Origin: Leifsonia sp. SCN 70-46
Lineage (GTDB): Bacteria > Actinomycetota > Actinomycetes > Actinomycetales > Microbacteriaceae
Assembly (NCBI GenBank): GCA_001725325.1
Contig: MEFY01000002.1
Location: 1,677,559-1,741,558, forward strand
Direction of reading: 5' to 3'
DNA length: 64,000 nt
Positions 1-8,640 of this stretch are shown piece after piece. Each line of letters starts with the position of its first letter. Position 1 is the first letter of the stretch. The notes under the pieces were generated by a model. That model searched no databases and was not told the DNA's origin. It saw only the letters and a program-made list of their open reading frames with translations. A program made the translations under genes and the position numbers.

Positions 1-466
1 CCGCGAGGCCCGCGAGCACCGTGCGCGTGGGGGTGATCGCGCCGAGCGAGCTCGCGAGCAGGAGCGTGACGACGAGCGCCGCCATGGCCCCGAGGAACGC
101 CGCGACGGGCAGCAGGAGCGACACCCCGAGCAGCACGACCGCGACGGCGCCGAGCGAGGCGCCCGACGACAGGCCCAGCAGGTAGGGGTCGGCGAGCGGG
201 TTGCGCGTGATCGCCTGCATGACGGCGCCCGAGACCGCGAGCCCCGCGCCGACCGCCGCCGCCGTGAGCACGCGCGGCAGCCGCAGCTCCCACACGATGC
301 CGTCGCGCAGGGGCGTGAGGGGCGACGGCCCCAGCCCGAGGTGGCTCGCTATCGATCCCCACACCTCGTCGAAGCGGATGTCGGCGGGGCCGATCGTGAC
401 CGCCACGACGATCGACGCCACGAGCGCCACGCCCAGGGCGAGGCCGATCACGAGGGGCTTAGCCAT
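1..466 (-). CDS. FecCD-family ABC permease, putative F420-0 importer (partial)
   Basis: Integral membrane permease of the iron-siderophore/vitamin B12 (FecCD/BtuC) type. About 155 N-terminal residues are visible and the rest lies beyond the window start. A hydrophobic helix covers residues 3-24. The region reading LRLPRVLTAAAVGAGLAVSG and then MQAITRNPLADPYLLG is the typical FecCD signature. The ATG at 466 overlaps the last 8 bases of the substrate-binding gene, so the two are probably translationally coupled. The partner binding protein suggests the proposed F420-0 transporter family, but the permease fragment alone would only support a metal-chelate-type importer. An ATPase gene is expected just outside the window. 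Confidence 0.8.
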   Translation of the reverse strand, partial: MAKPLVIGLALGVALVASIVVAVTIGPADIRFDEVWGSIASHLGLGPSPLTPLRDGIVWELRLPRVLTAAAVGAGLAVSGAVMQAITRNPLADPYLLGLSSGASLGAVAVVLLGVSLLLPVAAFLGAMAALVVTLLLASSLGAITPTRTVLAGLA

Positions 467-1415
467 CGAGCCCCTGCACCTGCTTCGCGACCGAGGCCGC
501 CGCGTCGACGGTGCGCACGCCCGCCTCGCTCGCCGCGAACGGCAGGATGACGTACCGCTTGTTCACGACGGCCGTGAGCCCCGCCGTGGCCGGGTTGGAC
601 TCGAGCTTGTCGATCTTCGACTGCGCGGTGTTCCACGACGCGTCGATGAGCACGATGACGTCGGGGTCGGCGTCCACGACCGCCTCCCAGCTGAGCGGTG
701 CCCAGCCGCCCGGCACGTCGGCCGCGATGTTGGTGAGGCCGGCGGTCTCCATGACGAGCTCGGGCGCGCCCGTGCCGGCGCCCGAGTACGGGGTGTCGTC
801 GCCGGACGAGTACCAGAACGCCGTGCGTCCGTCGCCCGTGGGCGTGATCGAGGCGAGGTCCGCCCGCTGCGACTCGAGGAGCGCCGACGGGTCGACCCGG
901 AAGATCGAGGCGACCTGCTCGATGTCGCCGAAGATGTCGTCGAACGTGAGCTTGGCCGGCACGTTGGCGCTGCGGCAGGCGGACGGCGACACGTAGGTGT
1001 TGACGCCGAGGGAGGCGAGCTCCGAGCGGGCGCCGGCGCCGTCAGCGGCGAACGCCGACTCCCAGCCCGCGTAGACGAGGTCGGGCTGCTCCTCGAGCAC
1101 GGCCTCCTCGCTCGGCACGAAGTCGGAGATCGAGGTCAGCGACGATGCATCCGCCGCCCACTGCTCGGGCACGGGGCCGTCCTGGAACGCCGTGCCCACG
1201 ATGCGGTCGCCGAGCCCGAGCGCGAGCAGCATCTCGGTCGAGGTCGACTTGATCGTGATCACGCGCTGCGGTGCGGCGGCGAACGTCACGCTCGTGTCGC
1301 AGTTCTGCACGGTCACGGTGTCGGGCGTCGGCGTGGGCGTGGGCGCGGCCGAGCTCGCGGCCGAGCAGCCGGCCAGGGCGAGGGTCGTGAGCAGGATGAG
1401 GGGAGCTGTGCGCAA
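459..1415 (-). CDS. ABC substrate-binding lipoprotein, putative F420-0 importer
   Basis: Periplasmic-binding-type lipoprotein of the iron-chelate (FepB/BtuF) fold, 318 residues from the chosen start. A short signal peptide ends in the lipobox LALAGC with Cys17. The body carries the hallmarks of the family (PQRVITIKSTSTEMLLALGL, then SEEAVLEEQPDLVYAG). The length and these motifs resemble the actinobacterial family annotated as proposed F420-0 transporter binding protein. I chose a TTG start at 1415 because GGAGG lies five bases upstream and it gives a clean signal peptide. An ATG at 1493 would add 26 residues that look unlike a signal. Three LLM-type enzymes in the window make an F420-related ligand plausible, but ferric-chelate or cobalamin uptake is not excluded. 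Confidence 0.75.
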   Translation of the reverse strand: MRTAPLILLTTLALAGCSAASSAAPTPTPTPDTVTVQNCDTSVTFAAAPQRVITIKSTSTEMLLALGLGDRIVGTAFQDGPVPEQWAADASSLTSISDFVPSEEAVLEEQPDLVYAGWESAFAADGAGARSELASLGVNTYVSPSACRSANVPAKLTFDDIFGDIEQVASIFRVDPSALLESQRADLASITPTGDGRTAFWYSSGDDTPYSGAGTGAPELVMETAGLTNIAADVPGGWAPLSWEAVVDADPDVIVLIDASWNTAQSKIDKLESNPATAGLTAVVNKRYVILPFAASEAGVRTVDAAASVAKQVQGLDG

Positions 1416-1552
1416 GGGGGCCTCCGGGGCAGGGGTGACGTCGGGAAGACGACCTGCAGCCCCAACTCGTGGGCAGCGCACCACGCCATACACGGCGCAC
1501 GGGTCTGTATTCGCCCAGTCTATTTACGCGGCCGTCACAAACAGAAACAATG

Positions 1553-1580
1553 GGGAAACGTTCTCCCTCAATGATGAGGG
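1553..1580. promoter_or_regulatory. candidate operator between importer and hydantoin operon
   Basis: In the divergent intergenic region a 15-base near-palindrome, GGGAAACGTTCTCCC (1553-1567, 13 of 15 symmetric, AACGTT core), is followed by CCCTCA-ATGA-TGAGGG (1565-1580). The first resembles operators of LacI-type regulators. The ribosome site GGAGG lies downstream at about 1591, 9 bases before the nitrilase ATG. No regulator gene is present in the window, so this is only a candidate. Confidence 0.35.
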
Positions 1581-1604
1581 TCAGACACCCGGAGGTAGCA
1601 CCGC

Positions 1605-2453
1605 ATGACCGTAGTTAGAGCCGCAATCACCCAGACGACCTGGACCGGGGACAAGGAGTCGATGCTCGACAAGCACGAGCAGTTCGCCCGGGACGCCGCG
1701 GCGCAGGGCGCCCAGGTCATCTGCTTCCAAGAACTCTTCTACGGCCCCTACTTCGGCATCACCGAGGACAAGAAGTACTACCGCTACGCCGAGCCGGCCG
1801 ACGGCCCCATCGTGCAGCGGTTCGCCGCGCTCGCGAAGGAGCTCGGGCTCGTCATGATCCTGCCGATCTACGAGGAGGACATCACGGGCGTGTACTACAA
1901 CACGTCGGTGATCGTGGAGGCCGACGGCACGATCCTCGGCAAGTACCGCAAGCACCACATCCCGCACCTCGACCGGTTCTGGGAGAAGTTCTACTTCCGC
2001 CCCGGCAACATGGGCTACCCCGTGTTCGACACCTCGGTCGGCAAGATCGGCATGTACATCTGCTACGACCGCCACTTCCCCGAGGGATGGCGCGAGCTGG
2101 GCCTCAACGGCGCGCACATGGTGTTCAACCCCAACGCGACCAAGCCCGGCCTCTCCAACCGCCTGTGGGAGGTCGAGGGCCCGTGCGCCGCCGTGGCCAA
2201 CGGCTACTTCGTGCTGCAGCCCAACCGGGTCGGCCGCGAGGACAACGAGTACGGCGAGCTCGCCGTGGACTTCTACGGCACCTCGCAGGTCATCGACCCC
2301 CGGGGCAACTTCGTGGGCGAGCGCGGATCGGGCGAGCACGAGGAGATCCTCATCCGCGACCTCGACATGGACATGGTTCAGCAGATGCGCGACGACTGGC
2401 AGTTCTACCGCGACCGCCGTCCCGAGTCCTACACGTCCATCCCGAAGCCGTAA
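1605..2453 (+). CDS. nitrilase-superfamily amidohydrolase (beta-ureidopropionase-like)
   Basis: Cytosolic carbon-nitrogen hydrolase of 282 residues, full length for the family. The Glu-Lys-Cys catalytic triad is visible as E43 (CFQELFYG), K116 (KYRKHHIPH) and C153 (MYICYDRHF). The adjacent dihydropyrimidinase makes N-carbamoyl-beta-alanine or a related N-carbamoyl amino acid the likely substrate, hydrolysed to the amino acid, CO2 and ammonia. The start has a good ribosome site (GGAGG, 9 bases upstream). It is the first gene of a plus-strand operon that ends with the aminotransferase at 10027. Substrate preference (beta-ureido versus D-carbamoyl acids) cannot be read from the sequence. Confidence 0.88.
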   Translation: MTVVRAAITQTTWTGDKESMLDKHEQFARDAAAQGAQVICFQELFYGPYFGITEDKKYYRYAEPADGPIVQRFAALAKELGLVMILPIYEEDITGVYYNTSVIVEADGTILGKYRKHHIPHLDRFWEKFYFRPGNMGYPVFDTSVGKIGMYICYDRHFPEGWRELGLNGAHMVFNPNATKPGLSNRLWEVEGPCAAVANGYFVLQPNRVGREDNEYGELAVDFYGTSQVIDPRGNFVGERGSGEHEEILIRDLDMDMVQQMRDDWQFYRDRRPESYTSIPKP

Positions 2454-2464
2454 GGACGAGCACC

Positions 2465-3892
2465 ATGGCAACGACTCTGGTCAAGGGCGGGACGGTCGTC
2501 TCCGCCACGGGACGTACCGAGGCCGACGTGCTCATCGACGGCGAGAAGGTCGTGGCGCTCATCAGCCCCGGCACGACCCCGCTCGGCACGATCAACGCCG
2601 ACACCGTGATCGACGCGACGGGCAAGTACGTCATCCCCGGCGGCATCGACGCGCACACCCACTTCGAGCTGCCGTTCGGCGGCACCGAGGCCTCCGACAC
2701 GTTCGAGACGGGCACGCGCGCGGCGGCGTGGGGCGGCACGACGACTGTCGTCGACTTCGCCGTGCAGACGACGGGCACGCGCATCCAGGACGGCCTCGCC
2801 ACGTGGCACGAGAAGGCCGCGGGCAACTGCGCGATCGACTACGGCTTCCACCAGATCATGGGCGGCGTCGACGACGACTCGCTCAAGGCCATGGAGGGCT
2901 TCGTCGACGAGGGCATCACGAGCTACAAGATGTTCATGGCGTACCCGGGCGTCTTCTACTCCGACGACGGCCAGATCGTGCGCGCCATGCAGAAGGCGGC
3001 GGATCTGGGTCTGCTCACGATGATGCACGCCGAGAACGGCCCCGCCATCGACGTGCTCGCCGCGCAGCTCTACGAGCAGGGCAAGACCGACCCGTACTAC
3101 CACGGCATCGCCCGCGCGTGGCAGATGGAGGAGGAGGCGACGCACCGCGCGATCATGCTCGCCAACCTCACGGGAGCGCCCCTGTACGTCGTGCACGTGT
3201 CGGCCAAGCAGGCGGTCGAGCAGCTCGCGTGGGCCCGCGACAAGGGGCAGAACGTGTTCGGGGAGACGTGCCCGCAGTACCTCTACCTGTCGCTCGAAGA
3301 CCAGCTGGGCGCCACGGGCGACCCCACGTGGGGCAACTTCGAGGGCGCCAAGTGGGTGTGCTCCACGCCGCTGCGCTCGAAGCACGAGCACCACCAGGAG
3401 CACATGTGGCAGGCGCTGCGCACGAACGACCTGCAGATGGTCTCGACCGACCACTGCCCGTTCTGCATGAAGGGCCAGAAGGAGCTCGGCAAGGGCGACT
3501 TCCGCAAGATCCCCAACGGCATCGGCTCGATCGAGCACCGCATGGACCTCATGTACCAGGGCGTCGTCACGGGTGAGCTCACGCTCGAGCGCTGGGTCGA
3601 GCTCACGAGCACGACCCCCGCGCGCATGTTCGGCATGTACGGCAAGAAGGGCGTCATCGCGCCCGGGGCCGACGGCGACATCGTCGTGTACGACCCGAAC
3701 GGCCACACGTCGATCTCGGCGCAGACGCACCACATGAACATGGACCACTCGGCGTGGGAGGGCTACGAGATCGACGGGCACGTCGACACGGTCATCAGCC
3801 GCGGCAAGGTCGTCATCGACGGCAACCAGTACCTGGGGGCCAAGGGCGACGGCAAGTTCATCAAGCGCGGTCTCAGCCAGTACCTGATCTAG
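2465..3892 (+). CDS. hydA: dihydropyrimidinase (D-hydantoinase)
   Basis: Cyclic amidohydrolase of 475 residues that opens dihydrouracil, dihydrothymine or hydantoins to N-carbamoyl acids. The binuclear metal site is recognisable: H64 and H66 in DAHTHFELPF, the carboxylated lysine K155 in SYKMFMAY, histidines in MHAEN and VVHVSA, and the aspartate of STDHCPF. The length matches the family. It starts 12 bases after the nitrilase-like gene, which would process its product. The ATG at 2465 is supported by the conserved N-terminal beta-sandwich (VKGGTVVSATGRTEADVLIDGEKV). Hydantoinase and dihydropyrimidinase activities are not separable by sequence alone. Confidence 0.93.
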   Translation: MATTLVKGGTVVSATGRTEADVLIDGEKVVALISPGTTPLGTINADTVIDATGKYVIPGGIDAHTHFELPFGGTEASDTFETGTRAAAWGGTTTVVDFAVQTTGTRIQDGLATWHEKAAGNCAIDYGFHQIMGGVDDDSLKAMEGFVDEGITSYKMFMAYPGVFYSDDGQIVRAMQKAADLGLLTMMHAENGPAIDVLAAQLYEQGKTDPYYHGIARAWQMEEEATHRAIMLANLTGAPLYVVHVSAKQAVEQLAWARDKGQNVFGETCPQYLYLSLEDQLGATGDPTWGNFEGAKWVCSTPLRSKHEHHQEHMWQALRTNDLQMVSTDHCPFCMKGQKELGKGDFRKIPNGIGSIEHRMDLMYQGVVTGELTLERWVELTSTTPARMFGMYGKKGVIAPGADGDIVVYDPNGHTSISAQTHHMNMDHSAWEGYEIDGHVDTVISRGKVVIDGNQYLGAKGDGKFIKRGLSQYLI

Positions 3893-3901
3893 CCACTCTT
3901 C

Positions 3902-3943
3902 GGTGGTCGAGCGAAGCCGAGATCCCGGCTCCGCTCGATCACC
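3902..3943. repeat. 42-bp intergenic palindrome (REP-like)
   Basis: Two 21-base arms meet without a spacer. The left arm begins GGTGGTCGAGCGAAGCCGAG, and the reverse complement of the right arm begins GGTGATCGAGCGGAGCCGGG, with 18 of 21 positions identical. The core TCGAGCG-AGCC resembles a dispersed palindrome I associate with Microbacteriaceae intergenic regions. It fills most of the 72-base gap inside the catabolic operon and could fold in mRNA. Confidence 0.7.
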
Positions 3944-3964
3944 GGTACCAGAAAGCAGCACCAC

Positions 3965-4981
3965 ATGGAATTCGGAGCAGTCCTCCAGACCAACCCGCCC
4001 GCGTCGCGCACCGTCCACCTCGCGAAGCTCGCCGAGCAGTACGGCTTCGAGTACGTGTGGACGTTCGACTCGCACCTGCTGTGGCAGGAGCCGTACGTCA
4101 TCTACAGCGCCATCCTCGCCGAGACCAACCGCGTCATCGTCGGCCCCATGGTCACCAACCCGGCCACGCGCGACTGGACGGTCACCGCGTCGGTGTTCGC
4201 GACGCTCAACGAGATGTACGGCAACCGCACGATCATCGGCATCGGCCGCGGCGACTCGGCCGTGCGCGTCACGAACGGCAAGCCCACGACGCTCGCCGAG
4301 CTGCGCGAGTCGATCCACGTGATCCGTGAGCTCGCGAACTCCCGCTCCGTCGAGTACAACGGCGCGCAGCTGCAGTTCCCGTGGTCGAAGGGCTCTAAGA
4401 CCGACGTGTGGGTCGCCGCCTACGGCCCCCTCGCCCTCAAGCTCACGGGCGAGGTGGGCGACGGGTTCATCCTGCAGCTCGCCGACCTCGACATCGCCGA
4501 GTGGATGATCAAGACCGTGCGCGACGCCGCCGAGAAGGCCGGTCGCGACCCGATGGCGGTGAAGTTCTGCGTCGCGGCACCGATGTACATCGGCGACGAC
4601 TGGGAGCACATGCGCTCACAGACCCGGTGGTTCGGCGGCATGGTGGGCAACCACGTGGCCGACATCGTCTCCAAGTACGGCGAGGGCTCTACCGTGCCCA
4701 AGGCGCTCACCGACTACATCAAGTCGCGCGAGGGCTACGACTACAACTCGCACGGCAAGGCCGGCAACGACCACGTCGACTTCGTGCCCGACGAGATCGT
4801 CGACAGGTTCTGCGTGCTCGGCACGGCCGCGCAGCACATCGAGAAGCTCAAGGCGCTCAAGGAGCTGGGGGTCGACCAGTTCTCGGGCTACCTGCAGCAC
4901 GACAACAAGGAGGAGACCCTCCGGGTCTACGGCGAGACCGTCATGCCGGCCCTCCGCGAGCACATCACCGCCAAGGCATGA
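3965..4981 (+). CDS. LLM-class F420-dependent oxidoreductase (TIGR03842-like)
   Basis: Luciferase-like TIM-barrel oxidoreductase, 338 residues. Family features include the N-terminal LAEQYGFEYVWTFDSH, the MVTNPATRDWTVTASVFATLNEMY segment and GRGDSAVR. The pattern matches the actinobacterial/proteobacterial subgroup annotated as CPS_4043-like F420-dependent enzymes, which I have seen beside hydantoin or pyrimidine genes. It sits inside the operon and its stop overlaps the next permease start (ATGA). Its reaction is unknown. One possibility is a redox step linked to pyrimidine or hydantoin side chains. FMN instead of F420 as cofactor is not excluded. Confidence 0.8.
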   Translation: MEFGAVLQTNPPASRTVHLAKLAEQYGFEYVWTFDSHLLWQEPYVIYSAILAETNRVIVGPMVTNPATRDWTVTASVFATLNEMYGNRTIIGIGRGDSAVRVTNGKPTTLAELRESIHVIRELANSRSVEYNGAQLQFPWSKGSKTDVWVAAYGPLALKLTGEVGDGFILQLADLDIAEWMIKTVRDAAEKAGRDPMAVKFCVAAPMYIGDDWEHMRSQTRWFGGMVGNHVADIVSKYGEGSTVPKALTDYIKSREGYDYNSHGKAGNDHVDFVPDEIVDRFCVLGTAAQHIEKLKALKELGVDQFSGYLQHDNKEETLRVYGETVMPALREHITAKA

Positions 4982-5874
4982 GCAAGCGGGGCGCGGCCGT
5001 CGCGTGGGGGGCGCTCGGCGTGCTCGCGCTCGTCGCGGCGTGGGAGCTCTACAAGTTCCTCGGCCCGGCCGAGGGCTTCGTGGTCGGCGCCGTCGCGGGG
5101 GAGACGGGCTCGGGAGTCATGCTCCTGCCCCGCACCAACGACCGCGCCATGCCGCACGTGTGGGACATGGTCGCGCGCCTCTTCCAGTCCACGAGCGGCC
5201 CGACGACCCCGCCGCTCATCGTCCCCGTCGTCACCGCGGCGCTCACGACGCTCGGCATCGCCGCCGTCGGCTGGCTCATCGGCGTCGTCGTGGGGGGCAT
5301 CCTCGGGCTCGCCATGCAGCGCTGGCGCGTCGCCGAGTGGGGTCTGCTGCCCTGGATCGTCGTGAGCCAGACCGTGCCGCTCATCGCCTTCGCGCCGCTC
5401 ATCGCGAGCATCGGCACCCAGGTCGACCGGGCAGGGACGATCCCGTGGCCGCAGTGGCTCTCGGTCGCAATCATCGCGTCGTACCTGTCGTTCTTCCCGG
5501 TCGCCGTGGGCGTGCTGCGCGGGCTCGAGGCGCCCGACCGCATCCACCTCGACCTCATGCGCACCTACGCAGCGGGCTACTGGTCGACGCTCTTCCGGCT
5601 CCGCCTGCCCGCAGCGGTGCCGCACCTGCTCCCCGCGCTGCGCCTCGCCGCGGCCAACGCCGTCGTGGGCGCGGTCGTCGCCGAGGTGTCGATCGGCATG
5701 CGCGGCGGCATCGGCAGGATGCTCATCCAACTGGCAGGGCAGGGCTCGAGCGACCCGGCCGCGCCCTGGGGGCCGACGTTCGGCTCGATAGCCCTCGGAC
5801 TCGTGGCGGCGGGGTCCGTCGCACTGATCGGCTTCGGCCTCAAGAACTACCGCAGAGGAGAGGCGACGGCATGA
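4978..5874 (+). CDS. ABC transporter permease (SsuC/TauC-type)
   Basis: Binding-protein-dependent permease, 298 residues, with about six membrane helices and the cytoplasmic EAA-like loop (DLMRTYAAGYWSTLFRLRLPAAVPHLLPALRLAAANAVVGAVVAE) that contacts the ATPase. The start codon overlaps the preceding stop (ATGA), and the gene is likewise coupled to the ATPase. It carries an unusual segment of about 35 residues between the first helix and the transport domain (FVVGAVAGETGSG and on). With the second permease at 6653 it probably forms a heterodimeric channel for a pyrimidine- or hydantoin-related solute. Confidence 0.9.
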   Translation: MSKRGAAVAWGALGVLALVAAWELYKFLGPAEGFVVGAVAGETGSGVMLLPRTNDRAMPHVWDMVARLFQSTSGPTTPPLIVPVVTAALTTLGIAAVGWLIGVVVGGILGLAMQRWRVAEWGLLPWIVVSQTVPLIAFAPLIASIGTQVDRAGTIPWPQWLSVAIIASYLSFFPVAVGVLRGLEAPDRIHLDLMRTYAAGYWSTLFRLRLPAAVPHLLPALRLAAANAVVGAVVAEVSIGMRGGIGRMLIQLAGQGSSDPAAPWGPTFGSIALGLVAAGSVALIGFGLKNYRRGEATA

Positions 5875-6656
5875 GCGCAGTAGAGGCGAAGGGCGTCGGC
5901 AAGACGTTCGCCACGAAGTCGGGCGACGTCGTCGCCCTCACGGGGGTCGACCTCACCGTCGAGCCCGGCGAGTTCGTCTCCCTCATCGGCCCGTCGGGCT
6001 GCGGCAAGTCGACGCTCCTGCGCCTCATCGCCGACCTCGACACGGCGACGACGGGCGAGCTCTCGATCTTCGGCAAGCCCGCGCGGCAGGCGCGCGTCGA
6101 CCAGGACTACGGCATCGCGTTCCAGCAGGCCGGACTGCTGCCGTGGCGCACCGTCGCGGGGAACATGGAGCTGCCGCTCGAGCTGCACGGCGTCAAAAAG
6201 CCCGCGCGGGCCGCCCGCGTGAGGGAGCTCGCGGAGCTCGTGGGCCTCTCCGACTTCGTCGACCGCTACCCCGACCAGCTGTCGGGCGGCATGCAGCAGC
6301 GCGTCGCGATCGCGCGCGCGCTCGCCGAGCAGCCCAAGCTGCTGCTGATGGACGAGCCGTTCGGCGCCCTCGACGAGATGACGCGCGAGTACCTGCAGGG
6401 CGAGCTCACGCGCATCGCCGCGGAGACCGGCGCGGCCGTCGTCTTCGTGACGCACTCGATCCCCGAGGCGGTGTTCCTCTCCGACCGCGTCGTCGTCATG
6501 AGCCCGCGGCCCGGCCGCATCACCGACATCATCACGACGGGGCTCGGCGGTTCCCGCACGGAGGCGCTGCGCGAGTCGCCCGAGTACTTCGCCAAGGTCA
6601 CGGCGGTGCGCGAGGCGCTGCACGGCACCCCCGTCGAGCGGGCGAACGAGCGATGA
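5871..6656 (+). CDS. ABC transporter ATP-binding protein (nitrate/sulfonate/taurine type)
   Basis: ATPase of 261 residues that energises the importer. It has Walker A GPSGCGKST around residues 39-48, a Q-loop in AFQQAGLLPWRTV, the signature LSGGM near 137, Walker B LLLMDEPFGALD near 157-168 and the switch histidine in VTHSIPEAV. LPWRTV and DEPFGALDEMTR are typical of the SsuB/TauB subfamily. ATGA overlaps link it to both flanking permeases. A ribosome site (AGAGGAG) precedes the start. Confidence 0.93.
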   Translation: MSAVEAKGVGKTFATKSGDVVALTGVDLTVEPGEFVSLIGPSGCGKSTLLRLIADLDTATTGELSIFGKPARQARVDQDYGIAFQQAGLLPWRTVAGNMELPLELHGVKKPARAARVRELAELVGLSDFVDRYPDQLSGGMQQRVAIARALAEQPKLLLMDEPFGALDEMTREYLQGELTRIAAETGAAVVFVTHSIPEAVFLSDRVVVMSPRPGRITDIITTGLGGSRTEALRESPEYFAKVTAVREALHGTPVERANER

Positions 6657-7420
6657 ACGCCGCGACGAACCTCGGCGGGCGCATCGTCGCGCCCATCGCC
6701 GTGGGGCTCGCCATGCTCGGCCTGTGGTTCCTCGTCGTCGACGTGCTGCACACGGCGCCGAAGGCGCTGCCGAGCCCGGTCGCGATCGTCGGCGACCTCG
6801 TCAAGCACAACGGCATCATCCTCGAAGACATGGGCATCACAGCGACGAACGCCCTCGTGGGCCTCGCGGCGGGAACGGTCATCGCCATCGTGCTCGCGGC
6901 CCTCGCGGCGTCGGCACGCCCGATCGACGGGATGCTCGCCCCCATCGTCGCCGCGCTCGCGGTCGTGCCCATCGTCGCCATCACGCCCATCCTGAACACC
7001 ATGTTCGGCGCCTCGAGCCAGTTCGGCAGGCAGTACGTCGCGGCGATCGCGGCGTTCATCCCCGTGTTCGTGAACGTGCTTCGGGGGCTGCGCCAGACGC
7101 GGCCCGTGCACCGCGACCTGCTGCGCGCGTCGGGGGCGTCGGCCGGCCAGACGTTCCGCGTGCTCACCCTGCCGACCGCCCTGCCCTACCTGCTCACGGG
7201 CCTGCGCATCGCGAGCTCGGTCGCGGTCATCGCGGCCCTCGTCGCCGAGTACTTCGGCGGGCCCGCCGACGGCATCGGCACCGCCATCGCCACGTACGCC
7301 AAGTCCGGCCGCGCCTCCCTCGCCTTCGCGTACGTCGCGGGCGGCATCGCGATCGGGCTCGTCCTCTTCCTCATCACGTCGCTGCTCGAGCGGCTCGTGT
7401 CGAGGCGAACGCCGGTCTGA
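6653..7420 (+). CDS. ABC transporter permease (second subunit)
   Basis: Permease of 255 residues with about six membrane helices and the coupling loop HRDLLRASGASAGQTFRVLTLPTALPYLLTGLRIASSVAVIAALVAEYFGG split over residues 145-200. It starts within the ATPase stop (ATGA). It is a paralogue of the permease at 4978, so the membrane part of this importer is probably a heterodimer rather than the usual homodimer. It is followed by a 44-base gap and the binding lipoprotein. Confidence 0.9.
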   Translation: MNAATNLGGRIVAPIAVGLAMLGLWFLVVDVLHTAPKALPSPVAIVGDLVKHNGIILEDMGITATNALVGLAAGTVIAIVLAALAASARPIDGMLAPIVAALAVVPIVAITPILNTMFGASSQFGRQYVAAIAAFIPVFVNVLRGLRQTRPVHRDLLRASGASAGQTFRVLTLPTALPYLLTGLRIASSVAVIAALVAEYFGGPADGIGTAIATYAKSGRASLAFAYVAGGIAIGLVLFLITSLLERLVSRRTPV

Positions 7421-7464
7421 CCGGCACCTTGCACCCCCGCACCATCCATCACGAAAGGAACAGA

Positions 7465-8631
7465 ATGAGACACAGCATCAGACGCGCTCTCACCGTCGCG
7501 TCCGTCGCGGCAGTGTCGGCGATCGGTCTCGCCGCCTGCTCGGCCCCCGCTGCCGACCCCGGCACGGACACGGGCGACTTCGAGCCCATCACGTCGATCA
7601 AGCTCCAGCTGCAGTGGCTGCCGCAGTCGCAGTTCGCCGGGTACTACGTGGCACTGGACAAGGGCTACTTCGAGGAGGAGGGCTTCGACAGCGTCGACAT
7701 CGTCCCCTCGGGCGGCGACATCGTGCCGCAGGATGCGCTCGTCGCGGGTGATGTCGACTTCGCCGTCGCCTGGGTCCCGAAGGTGCTCGGCACCCTCGAG
7801 GCCACGGGTGCGCAGCTCACCGACATCGCGCAGGTGTTCCAGAAGTCGGGAACGCTCCAGGTGTCGTTCGCCGACAAGGGCGTGCCCACCGTCAAGGACT
7901 TCGAGGGCAAGCGCATCGGCTCGTGGGGCTTCGGCAACGAGTGGGAGATCTTCGCGGCCATGGCCGCCGAGGGCCTCGACTCCACGTCGGTGTCGATCAC
8001 GACCCAGGACTTCTCGATGAACGCGCTCCTCGACGGCGACGTGGACGCCGCGCAGGCGATGACGTACAACGAGTGGGCGCAGATCCTCGAGGTCGTCAAC
8101 CCGGCGACCGGCGAGCTCTACCAGCCGTCGGACTTCGACGTCGTCTCGTACGAGGACACCGAGGGCGCCATGCTGCAGGACGCCATCTGGGCCGACACCG
8201 CCCGCCTCGACGACCCGGCCTACGCCGACGCCGCCGTGCGCTTCCTGAAGGCCGTCACCAAGGGCTGGATCTACGCGCGCGACAACCCCGAGGAGGCCGC
8301 GGACATCACGTACCAGGCCGCGATCACGGCCGAGGCCGCGTTCCCCGTGGGCCCCGTGCACCAGCTGTGGCAGATGAACGAGGTCAACAAGCTCATCTGG
8401 ACGGGTGGCGACTTCGGCATCGTCGACAAGGCCGCGTGGGACAAGACGGTCAAGGGCGCGCTCGCCGCGACCAACCAGGACGGTCTCAACCTCATCACCG
8501 CCGAGCCGTCGGACACGGCCTACTCGAACACCTACATCCAGAAGGCGCTCGACGAGCTCGCCGCCGAGGGCGTCGTCGTGAACGGCGACTACACGCCGAT
8601 CGACGTGAAGCTCACAGTCGGCGGGCAGTAA
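7465..8631 (+). CDS. ABC substrate-binding lipoprotein (NMT1/THI5-like)
   Basis: Solute-binding lipoprotein of 388 residues with a signal peptide and lipobox GLAAC (Cys25). The mature part opens with the NMT1/THI5-like signature (IKLQLQWLPQSQFAGYYVALDKGYFEEEG), typical of binding proteins for pyrimidine-like heterocycles such as thiamin precursors, riboflavin and pyrimidines. With the flanking catabolic enzymes the ligand is probably a pyrimidine or hydantoin. The ATG at 7465 is preceded by AAAGGAAC. Two upstream in-frame starts inside the permease are less likely because they lack a signal peptide. Confidence 0.9.
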   Translation: MRHSIRRALTVASVAAVSAIGLAACSAPAADPGTDTGDFEPITSIKLQLQWLPQSQFAGYYVALDKGYFEEEGFDSVDIVPSGGDIVPQDALVAGDVDFAVAWVPKVLGTLEATGAQLTDIAQVFQKSGTLQVSFADKGVPTVKDFEGKRIGSWGFGNEWEIFAAMAAEGLDSTSVSITTQDFSMNALLDGDVDAAQAMTYNEWAQILEVVNPATGELYQPSDFDVVSYEDTEGAMLQDAIWADTARLDDPAYADAAVRFLKAVTKGWIYARDNPEEAADITYQAAITAEAAFPVGPVHQLWQMNEVNKLIWTGGDFGIVDKAAWDKTVKGALAATNQDGLNLITAEPSDTAYSNTYIQKALDELAAEGVVVNGDYTPIDVKLTVGGQ

Positions 8632-8640
8632 CAGGAATAA

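Noticed and set aside
201-1574. Long open frames on the plus strand over the importer genes
   Set aside because: They are products of GC-rich third positions opposite the real minus-strand genes and show only Arg/Gly-rich composition.
1416-1604. Possible cobalamin riboswitch upstream of the substrate-binding gene
   Set aside because: The GGGAAG-like and GCAGCCCC-like words lie on the wrong strand and lack the conserved B12-box context.
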